DNA of 31,420 nucleotides, from assembly GCA_002440625.1 (NCBI GenBank), contig DJUV01000226.1, positions 1 through 31,420 of the forward strand, given 5' to 3'. Positions 25,114 through 31,420 of this stretch are shown here, piece by piece. Numbering within the stretch: the stretch's first letter is position 1; every line of letters starts with the position of its first letter. The DNA is from Rhodobacteraceae bacterium UBA6273. Its GTDB lineage: Bacteria; Pseudomonadota; Alphaproteobacteria; Rhodobacterales; Rhodobacteraceae. Made by a program: the position numbers and the translations under genes. Under the pieces are notes generated by a model. That model saw nothing but the letters and a program-made list of their open reading frames with translations, was not told the origin of the DNA and ran no database searches.

Positions 25114-25314
25114 GCGCCTTCACCTTCTTCGTCCTGAGCCTTCTCCGCTCTAGCGCGGCGGTTCGGGCGGGGCAATGACGGAAGATGCCGCAGTTGAGCG
25201 GGAAAATGCCCAAAAAATATGCGATACTGGAATCACGCCGGTTTTCCGGGCCGCTAAGATTGCCTATCCCCCTTGATGGGACTACCTGAAACCGGAATGC
25301 ACAAGGATTAGGCG

Positions 25315-26307
25315 TTGGTAGTCAAGCTAGGAAACATCGCCCTCGACCCGCCGGTTTTCCTGGCGCCGATGGCCGGAATCAGCGATCTGCCGTTTCGTCG
25401 CCTCGTCGCCGGTTTCGGTGCCGGGCTGGTGGTGTCGGAGATGGTCGCTTCGGGTGAACTGCTGACCGAAAAGCCGTCGGTTAGGGCCAAGGCGCGCACC
25501 GATCTGGGCCTTGCCGACGGCACCGTGACCTCGGTCCAGCTCGCCGGGCGTGAGGCGCGGGCCATGGGCGAGGCGGCGCGCGTTGTCGCCGGGATGGGCG
25601 CGCGGATCATCGACATCAACATGGGCTGCCCGGCGAAGAAGGTTACGGGCGGGCTTTCCGGTTCGGCGCTGATGCGTGACCTAGACCATGCGCTTGGTCT
25701 CATCGACGCGGTGGTCGGCGCCGTGGATCTGCCGGTGACGTTGAAATGCCGGCTCGGCTGGGATGGCGACTGCCTGAACGCGGCGGAGCTGGCGCGGCGG
25801 GCCGAGGCGGCGGGCGTTCGGATGATGGTGATCCACGGCCGCACGCGGCAGCAGTTCTACAATGGCAATGCCGACTGGGCCGCTATTCGCGCGGTCAAGG
25901 ATGCGGTGACGATTCCGGTCATCGCCAATGGCGACATCGTGGACGTGGCGTCAGCGCGTCGGGCGCTCGCTGCATCTGGCGCGGATGGCGTGATGATCGG
26001 TCGGGGCGCGGAAGGTGCGCCATGGCGGCTGGCGGAGGTGGCAGCGGCGATGAAGGGCGAGAGTTTCGCCAGACCTTCGACATCTGACGTTATGAACATG
26101 GTATCAGAGCATTACGATGCGATCCTGAGGTTCTACGGCAGCGAACTTGGCGTCCGCATCGCCCGCAAGCACCTCGGCTGGTATGCCGATGAGGCGCATG
26201 TCGATGCCGGTCGCCGCGCCGCGATTATGACCGAAACAGACCCGGCCAAGGTGCAGGGGCTGATCCTCGCGGCTTTCGGCGATGCGCCGGAAAAGGCGGC
26301 GGCATGA
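25315..26307 (+). CDS. dusB: tRNA-dihydrouridine synthase (NifR3/DusB)
   Basis: FMN enzyme that reduces uridine to dihydrouridine in the tRNA D-loop, 330 residues. The barrel starts FLAPMAGISDLPFRRL (15-30). The catalytic cysteine is C105 in INMGCPAKKVTGGLSGSALM, and FMN-binding stretches include HGRTRQQFYNG and IGRGAEGAPW. The start is TTG at 25315 with AAGGAT about 9 bases upstream; no ATG or GTG is better placed. In Rhodobacter this gene is nifR3, first of the nifR3-ntrB-ntrC operon, and the same order holds here. Its TGA overlaps the ntrB ATG. Confidence 0.95.
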   Translation: MVVKLGNIALDPPVFLAPMAGISDLPFRRLVAGFGAGLVVSEMVASGELLTEKPSVRAKARTDLGLADGTVTSVQLAGREARAMGEAARVVAGMGARIIDINMGCPAKKVTGGLSGSALMRDLDHALGLIDAVVGAVDLPVTLKCRLGWDGDCLNAAELARRAEAAGVRMMVIHGRTRQQFYNGNADWAAIRAVKDAVTIPVIANGDIVDVASARRALAASGADGVMIGRGAEGAPWRLAEVAAAMKGESFARPSTSDVMNMVSEHYDAILRFYGSELGVRIARKHLGWYADEAHVDAGRRAAIMTETDPAKVQGLILAAFGDAPEKAAA

Positions 26308-27383
26308 GCCTGCCCTCCGCCCAAACTCTCTGGGCGTCGCTTCCCGTGCCGGCGATCCTGATTGATGCGGAAGACCGGCTCATCGACCTCAACCCCTCGG
26401 CTGAGCATTTTCTCAACACTTCCGAAAAGATGCTCCGTGGCCAGCCGATCTTTGACCGGCTCGCCATCGACGCGCCGCTGGAACAGGTCTTCGCCCGCGT
26501 CCGCGCCAACCATTCGACGCTTTACATCAACGAGGTCGATGTCGGCACCGGCGACCGTGCCCCGGTGATCTGCAACCTTCAGGCAGCACCCCTAACGGGT
26601 ACCGAGGGCGCCATTCTCCTCCTCATCTCGCCGCGCGAATTCGCCGACCGGATCGGGCGCGGGCAGGGGATGAAGACGGCGGCTCGTTCGGCCATCGGCA
26701 TGGCGGAAATGCTGGCGCATGAGATCAAGAACCCGCTCGCCGGGATCACTGGTGCAGCGCAGCTTCTGTCGATGAACCTTGCCGCCGAGGACGTTGAGCT
26801 TGCCGACCTCATCGTCGAGGAATCGCGGCGGATCGTGAAGCTTCTGGAGCAGGTGGAGCAGTTCGGCAACCTGCGCCCGCCGGAACGGAAGGCGGTCAAC
26901 ATCCACGACGTGCTCGACCGGGCGCGGAAGTCCGCCCTCCTCGGTTTCGCCTCACATATGACCGTGCTTGAGGATTACGACCCCTCGCTTCCAGCGACCC
27001 TCGGCGATGCCGACCAGCTTTTGCAGGTGGTGCTCAACCTCCTGAAGAATGCCGCCGAGGCGGCGGGCGGCACACCGGGGACGATCCGCATCCATACCTT
27101 CTACGACCTGTCGCTGAGGCTGAGGCGCGCCGATGGCGGCGGCACGCCGCTTCCCTTGCAGATCGAAATCACCGACGATGGGCCGGGCATTCCGCCCGAG
27201 ATCGCCGGGGACATCTTCGATCCCTTCGTTTCCGGGCGCGAGAACGGTACCGGGCTTGGCCTGGCGCTGGTCTCGAAGATCGTCGCGGATCATCAGGGCT
27301 GGATCACCGCCGATTCCGTGCCCGGACGCACCACCTTCCGGCTTTCCCTGCCGGTGGCGCCGAAATCACAGGAGGCCAACTGA
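26304..27383 (+). CDS. ntrB: Nitrogen regulation sensor histidine kinase NtrB
   Basis: Cytoplasmic kinase/phosphatase, 359 residues, controlled by PII proteins in known systems and acting on NtrC. The N-terminal PAS domain spans about residues 8-115 ([20 protein letters not shown]). The phosphoacceptor is H139 in [15 protein letters not shown]. The ATPase domain shows the N box ([15 protein letters not shown]), the G1 box DDGPGIPPE and the G2 box [13 protein letters not shown]. No membrane helix is present, as expected. It overlaps dusB by four bases and ntrC by one (TGATG), so stoichiometry is probably set by coupling. Confidence 0.95.
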   Translation: MSLPSAQTLWASLPVPAILIDAEDRLIDLNPSAEHFLNTSEKMLRGQPIFDRLAIDAPLEQVFARVRANHSTLYINEVDVGTGDRAPVICNLQAAPLTGTEGAILLLISPREFADRIGRGQGMKTAARSAIGMAEMLAHEIKNPLAGITGAAQLLSMNLAAEDVELADLIVEESRRIVKLLEQVEQFGNLRPPERKAVNIHDVLDRARKSALLGFASHMTVLEDYDPSLPATLGDADQLLQVVLNLLKNAAEAAGGTPGTIRIHTFYDLSLRLRRADGGGTPLPLQIEITDDGPGIPPEIAGDIFDPFVSGRENGTGLGLALVSKIVADHQGWITADSVPGRTTFRLSLPVAPKSQEAN

Positions 27384-28753
27384 TGGACGGTACAGTTCTG
27401 GTTGCCGATGACGACCGCACCATTCGCACCGTGCTGACCCAGGCGCTGACCCGGGCGGGCTGCAAGGTTCATGCCACATCCTCGATGGTCACGCTGATGC
27501 GCTGGATCGAGGAGGGGAAGGGCGATCTTGTTATTTCCGATGTCATCATGCCCGATGGCAACGGGCTTGAGGCGCTGCCGCTGATCGCGAAGGAACGGCC
27601 GGGCCTGCCGGTCATCGTGATTTCCGCGCAGAACACCATCATGACGGCGATTCAGGCAGCCGAGGCCGAGGCCTTCGACTACCTGCCGAAGCCCTTCGAC
27701 CTGCCGGACCTGATGAAGCGCGCCTCACGCGCGCTGACGCAGAAGCGCCGCGCGACACCGGCACCCGGAGCGCAGCCCCGTGAGGCTGTCGACGACCTGC
27801 CGCTCGTTGGCCGGACCCCGGCGATGCAGGCGCTCTACCGGCTGGTGGCGCGGGTGATGAACACCGACCTTGCGGTGCTCGTCACCGGGGAATCGGGGAC
27901 CGGCAAGTCGCTGGTCGCGCGCGCCATCCACGATTTTTCCGACCGCCGGACGATGCCTTTCGTCACTGCGCAGGCGGGTGACATGCAAGGTATCGACGGC
28001 CCCGCAGCGCTTCTGGCGCGGGCGCGGGGCGGCACGCTGGTCTTTGACGAGATCGGGGATTTCGACGCGGAGACGCAGGGCCGGATCGTGCGGACGCTCG
28101 ACGCCCTGCCGTCGAATGCGCCGCGCATCATCGCCACGACCCAGGACGACCTTGCCCGCAAGATGGAGGCGGGCGGTTTCCGCAAGGACCTTTTCTACCG
28201 GCTGAGCGGCGTGACCATCCCGGTGCCCGCCTTGCGTGAACGCGTGGAAGATATCCCGCTTCTGGCCGAACATTTCCTTGCCCGCGCCGAACGCGATGGC
28301 GGGTCCTCGCGCCGGATCGCGCCCGATGCGATGGCGCTGATCCGGGGCTACCGCTGGCCCGGCAACGTCCGGCAGCTTGAGAACACGCTCCGCCGTCTCG
28401 TCGTGACGGCCCTTGAGCCAGAGATCAGCAAGGCCGAGGTTTCGGCAGCCCTCGGCGCGCTTCCGAACGAACCGCCGCGTGCCGGCGTCTCGGAGGAAGG
28501 CGAGCGGCTGTCGGCCTCGATCGCGCGGCACCTCAAACGCTATTTCGACCTTCACGCCGACAGCCTGCCGCCGCCCGGCCTTTACGACCGCATCCTGCGC
28601 GAGATGGAAATGCCGCTGATCGAGATCGCTCTCGACGCCAGCGGCGGCAATCAGGCGAAATGCGCCGATCTCCTCGGCATCAATCGCAATACTTTGCGCA
28701 AGAAGATCACCGACCTTGATATCCGCGTGACACGACGCCGCAAGTTGATGTAA
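27383..28753 (+). CDS. ntrC: Nitrogen response regulator NtrC, Rhodobacter type lacking GAFTGA
   Basis: A 456-residue response regulator. The receiver domain (1-115) has D53 as phosphoacceptor ([11 protein letters not shown]) and the PKPFDL loop (102-107). The AAA+ domain has Walker A GESGTGKS (169-176) and Walker [10 protein letters not shown] (218-226). Between them, where usual NtrC proteins carry the sigma54-contacting ELFGHEKGAFTGA loop, residues 200-217 read [18 protein letters not shown], about 16-18 residues shorter and with no GAFTGA. The C-terminal Fis-type helix-turn-helix ends [20 protein letters not shown]. The R. capsulatus protein has the same lack and activates sigma70 polymerase; this one probably does too. 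Confidence 0.95.
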   Translation: MDGTVLVADDDRTIRTVLTQALTRAGCKVHATSSMVTLMRWIEEGKGDLVISDVIMPDGNGLEALPLIAKERPGLPVIVISAQNTIMTAIQAAEAEAFDYLPKPFDLPDLMKRASRALTQKRRATPAPGAQPREAVDDLPLVGRTPAMQALYRLVARVMNTDLAVLVTGESGTGKSLVARAIHDFSDRRTMPFVTAQAGDMQGIDGPAALLARARGGTLVFDEIGDFDAETQGRIVRTLDALPSNAPRIIATTQDDLARKMEAGGFRKDLFYRLSGVTIPVPALRERVEDIPLLAEHFLARAERDGGSSRRIAPDAMALIRGYRWPGNVRQLENTLRRLVVTALEPEISKAEVSAALGALPNEPPRAGVSEEGERLSASIARHLKRYFDLHADSLPPPGLYDRILREMEMPLIEIALDASGGNQAKCADLLGINRNTLRKKITDLDIRVTRRRKLM

Positions 28754-28774
28754 AACCGCAACACAACCCGTGAC

Positions 28775-28834
28775 GCATCGGATGAAACCGATGCAGAATC
28801 ACGACAGAAGAGGCGGTTGCCGCGCTTCGCGGCA
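28775..28834 (+). other. Two hairpins in the ntrC-ntrY intergenic gap
   Basis: GCATCGG-ATGAAA-CCGATGC (28775-28794) and TGCCGCG-CTT-CGCGGCA (28818-28834) are perfect 7-bp stems. No T-run follows either, so they are not intrinsic terminators. The second ends 17 bases before the ntrY GTG, right before its ribosome-site region (GGAATCAGGGG). They may set the ratio of ntrBC to ntrYX message or affect ntrY translation; this is inferred from position. Confidence 0.6.
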
Positions 28835-28851
28835 GGAATCAGGGGCAAGCG

Positions 28852-31128
28852 GTGCAGGGTCTTGCACGCACGGCATCATGGGAGCGGCTCACAAGGCTGC
28901 GTCGCCAGCGGCGTTTCCAGAACGTCCTGACGCTGAGCCTCGTGGTGCTGGGGCCGATTCTGGTGCTGGGCACCTTCCTTGTGCTCGGTCCCTTCGGACA
29001 GGGCGAAAATTCGAACGCGCTGAGGCTCATCCTTCTCGCCGACTTCGTCTATTTCCTCTTCCTCGGCGGGCTTGTCATCTCGCGGCTGGCGCAGATGATC
29101 GCGGCGCGGCGGGCGAAATCCGCAGGCTCCCGGCTCCACCTTCGGCTTACTGGCGTCTTTGCCGGGATCGCGCTGGTGCCGGCGGTTCTGGTGGCGATCT
29201 TCGCCGGGCTGACCGTCAACATCGGCCTTGAGGGCTGGTTTTCCGACCGGGTGCGCAGCGTCGTCGGCACCTCGCTTCAGGCGGCGGAGGCCTATCAGGG
29301 AGAGCACCGGCGCGATCTCGTCACCGATACCGAGGCGCTCGCCGGGTTTCTCGAAGGCGCCAAGCGCAGCAACTTCTTTGTCGCGGATGCCGACCTTCGC
29401 CAGATCCTGACTCAAGGCCAGACGCAGATCCAGCGCGGCCTGCGCGAGGCCTATGTCATCGACGGCACCGGCGATCTGAAGGCGCGGGGCGAGCGGAGCT
29501 ATCTTTTCAACTTCGAGAAGCCGACTGAGGCCGAGATCGCCCGCGCCTCGGCGGGCGAGACGGTGCTGATCGAGGACTGGAAAAACAACGAGTTCCGGGC
29601 GCTCGCGGCCCTGCCGGCCTATGTCGACCGCTACCTCTATGTCAGCCGGAATGTCGATGGCGAGATCCTGAGCCTTCTCGACAACACACGCGAGACGGTG
29701 GGGCTTTACCAGCAACTCGAAGCCTCGCGCGGGCGGGTGCTGTTCGAGTTTGGCCTCGTCTACCTCGGCTTCGCGCTTTTGCTGGTTCTGGCCGCGATCT
29801 GGATGGGCCTCATCTTCGCCGAACGGCTGTCACGCCCCATTGGGCGGCTGGCGGGTGCGGCACAGCGCCTTGGTGCCGGCGATATGGAAGTGCAGGTGCC
29901 GGAAGAGGAAGGCGATGACGAAATCGCCATGCTCGGCCGCGTATTCAACCAGATGACGCGGCAGCTCAAGTCGCAACGGCAGGCGCTGGTCGACAGCCAC
30001 CAGACGACCGAACGGCGGCGGCGGCTTTTCGATTCCGTGCTGTCCTCGGTGACATCCGGTGTCATCGGCCTCGATCCCGACGGCGATCTCGCCTTCATCA
30101 ACCGATCGGCCGCCCGGCTTCTGCAGCTTGACGAGGACAAGAGCCACGACCGGCCGCTTCGTGCGCTGGTGCCGGAGTTCGCGGCCTTGTTCGACAAGCT
30201 CCGCGACGGCATGGGTGAGGTTGCGCAAGAGGAAATCAAGCTGACGCGCGGCGGGCGGCTGGAAAGCCTTCTGGTGCGCATGGCGATCCGGCGCAATGCC
30301 GACAAGCGGCTGGAAGGCTATGTCGTCGCTTTCGACGACGTGACTGATCTGGTCAGCGCGCAAAGGATGGCCGCCTGGGGCGATGTTGCCCGCCGCATCG
30401 CGCATGAGATCAAGAACCCTCTGACTCCGATCCAGCTTTCCGCCGAGCGGATCAAGCGCAAGTTCACAAAGATCCTTGGCGAGGAGGATGCCGAGGCGCT
30501 TGGCCAGATGACCGATGTGATCGTGCGCCAGACCGGCGATCTTCGGCGCATCGTCGACGAGTTTTCCAAGTTCGCCCGGATGCCGGAACCCGACCGGCGC
30601 GAGCATGACCTGACGAAGCTGATGCGCGATGCGGTGACGCTGCAGCAGGACAGCGTCCACGGCGCGGTGATCCGCGCCGACCTGCCGGATCGCCCGCTGG
30701 TTCTTGAATTCGACGGCACCATGATTTCGCAGGCCGTCACCAACCTTATCAAGAACGCCGGCGAAGCGATTGAAACCCTGACGGAAAAAGGCGCGCCCGA
30801 GGGCTTCGCGCCGGAAGTGCGCGTGATGATGGCCGATGCCGGCGATCATGCCCTGATCCGTATTTCCGACAACGGGATCGGCCTCCCGGAAGACCGCGCC
30901 CGGCTCTTCGAACCTTACGTCACGACCCGCGAGAAAGGGACCGGCCTTGGTCTCTCCATCGTCAAGAAGATCATCGAGGAACATGGCGGCACGCTCATCC
31001 TGACCGATGCCGAGATGTTCGAAGGCAGCACCCGCCGGGGTGCAATGGCCGAGATTCGCCTGCCGAAGGCGCGTTCCGGTCGTAACCAGAAAGACAGAGC
31101 CGCCGAGACGGCCGGAGGTGTAAAATGA
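28852..31128 (+). CDS. ntrY: Membrane sensor histidine kinase NtrY
   Basis: A 758-residue kinase paired with NtrX. Hydrophobic helices lie at about 25-46, 57-82, 100-124 and 298-323, with a periplasmic sensor region (about 125-297) between the third and fourth. A HAMP linker follows (about 324-378), then a PAS domain (390-500). The phosphoacceptor is H518 in [20 protein letters not shown]. The ATPase region shows TNLIKNAGEAIE, SDNGIGLPED and KGTGLGLSIVKKI. The start is GTG at 28852, giving MQGLARTASWERL. Its TGA overlaps the ntrX ATG as ATGA. NtrYX senses redox or nitrogen state in relatives; the signal here is not evident. Confidence 0.94.
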   Translation: MQGLARTASWERLTRLRRQRRFQNVLTLSLVVLGPILVLGTFLVLGPFGQGENSNALRLILLADFVYFLFLGGLVISRLAQMIAARRAKSAGSRLHLRLTGVFAGIALVPAVLVAIFAGLTVNIGLEGWFSDRVRSVVGTSLQAAEAYQGEHRRDLVTDTEALAGFLEGAKRSNFFVADADLRQILTQGQTQIQRGLREAYVIDGTGDLKARGERSYLFNFEKPTEAEIARASAGETVLIEDWKNNEFRALAALPAYVDRYLYVSRNVDGEILSLLDNTRETVGLYQQLEASRGRVLFEFGLVYLGFALLLVLAAIWMGLIFAERLSRPIGRLAGAAQRLGAGDMEVQVPEEEGDDEIAMLGRVFNQMTRQLKSQRQALVDSHQTTERRRRLFDSVLSSVTSGVIGLDPDGDLAFINRSAARLLQLDEDKSHDRPLRALVPEFAALFDKLRDGMGEVAQEEIKLTRGGRLESLLVRMAIRRNADKRLEGYVVAFDDVTDLVSAQRMAAWGDVARRIAHEIKNPLTPIQLSAERIKRKFTKILGEEDAEALGQMTDVIVRQTGDLRRIVDEFSKFARMPEPDRREHDLTKLMRDAVTLQQDSVHGAVIRADLPDRPLVLEFDGTMISQAVTNLIKNAGEAIETLTEKGAPEGFAPEVRVMMADAGDHALIRISDNGIGLPEDRARLFEPYVTTREKGTGLGLSIVKKIIEEHGGTLILTDAEMFEGSTRRGAMAEIRLPKARSGRNQKDRAAETAGGVK

Positions 31129-31420
31129 GCGACATCCTAATCGTTGACGACGAACGCGATATCCGCGAACTCATCTCGGATATCCTGCAGGACGAAGGTT
31201 TTTCGACGCGGCTTGCGGCGAATTCCGACGAATGCATGGCCGAGATCAACACGGCCGCGCCATCGTTGATGATCCTCGATATCTGGCTGAAGGACAGCCG
31301 GATGGACGGGATCGACATCCTGAAATCGGTGAAACGCGACAACCCGGATGTACCGATCATCATCATCTCCGGCCACGGCAACATCGAGATCGCGGTCGCC
31401 GCGATCAAGCAGGGCGCCTA
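31125..31420 (+). CDS. ntrX: Response regulator NtrX (partial, 5' end only)
   Basis: The first 98 residues of the NtrC-like partner of NtrY. Only the receiver domain is visible: MSDILIVDDERDIRELISDI with the acidic pair at D9-D10, the phosphoacceptor aspartate in SLMILDIWLKDSRMDG, and the threonine/serine switch region IIISGHGNIEIAVAAIKQGA. The AAA+ and helix-turn-helix domains lie beyond the window, so whether it keeps a GAFTGA motif cannot be seen. CGGAGGTGTAAA precedes the ATG, which overlaps the ntrY stop. Confidence 0.93.
   Translation, partial: MSDILIVDDERDIRELISDILQDEGFSTRLAANSDECMAEINTAAPSLMILDIWLKDSRMDGIDILKSVKRDNPDVPIIIISGHGNIEIAVAAIKQGA

Noticed and set aside
25194..25223. TTGAGC followed by an AT-rich stretch as a dusB-ntrBC promoter
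   Set aside because: With 17-18 bp spacing the -10 would be ATATGC or TATGCG, too poor to call; the gap surely holds a promoter but I cannot place it.
25234..25255. CCGG-TTTT-CCGG dyad as an NtrC site upstream of dusB
   Set aside because: Arm sequence and spacing differ from the 5-7-5 dyads before amt, so it gives no support for NtrC autoregulation.
1..31420. CRISPR arrays, insertion sequences, phage genes, tRNA or rRNA genes
   Set aside because: I looked through the intergenic stretches and saw no regularly spaced repeats, transposase motifs, integrase motifs or cloverleaf-like segments; structured RNA cannot be fully excluded by eye.

Overview
The window is GC-rich, densely coded bacterial DNA from an alphaproteobacterium, most likely of the Rhodobacter/Paracoccus group (Rhodobacterales). 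Three things point there: the gene order dusB(nifR3)-ntrB-ntrC-ntrY-ntrX, an NtrC whose AAA+ domain lacks the sigma54-contact GAFTGA loop, and small lineage-typical families (DUF6477, DUF6456, DUF6356). These are family recognitions by eye; no database search was possible.

Layout. (1) Positions 1-3841: a sugar ABC importer on the minus strand (binding protein, two CUT1 permeases, the second cut by the window edge), divergent from a LacI-type regulator; the shared promoter carries two AACGTT boxes. (2) 3853-5565: a GtrB-like polyprenyl-phosphate glycosyltransferase followed by a broken membrane-protein gene, a decayed glycan-modification pair. (3) 5930-8536: xylitol dehydrogenase and xylulokinase, a polyol-to-xylulose-5-phosphate module. 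(4) 8575-11797: an Lrp/AsnC regulator divergent from DUF6356, a class II glutamine amidotransferase and a pyrrolysine-free MttB-family methyltransferase, closed by a strong terminator. (5) 11852-14221: DUF6477, an HTH/DUF6456 protein and aquaporin. (6) 14349-16918: lipoyl synthase, a glutathione S-transferase and a porin-like protein. (7) 17040-19475: cytochrome c' and a membrane-anchored diheme cytochrome c, divergent from a LysR regulator. (8) 19472-21665: a small membrane protein, hypoxanthine phosphoribosyltransferase, a COQ10/RatA-type protein and a secreted LpqC-like esterase. (9) 21662-25113: ammonium transporter, then cinA C-terminal domain, pgpA and ispDF in a tightly overlapping minus-strand operon. 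(10) 25315-31420: dusB-ntrB-ntrC-ntrY-ntrX, the last truncated by the window end.

Functional links. The nitrogen two-component genes and the ammonium transporter lie about 2.5 kb apart, and the amt upstream region holds two tandem 17-bp dyads (GCCC-N7-GGGC) with the arm spacing of NtrC sites, so amt is a plausible local NtrC target. Genes within operons are commonly coupled by 4-bp ATGA/GTGA/TTGA overlaps, and three convergent pairs overlap by exactly four bases at their stop codons.

No tRNA, rRNA, CRISPR array, insertion sequence or phage gene was seen. Most of the window is ordinary chromosomal core. The points most worth checking are the amt dyads, the broken GtrB partner, the CRP/FNR-like site at the cytochrome promoter and the lone MttB homologue.
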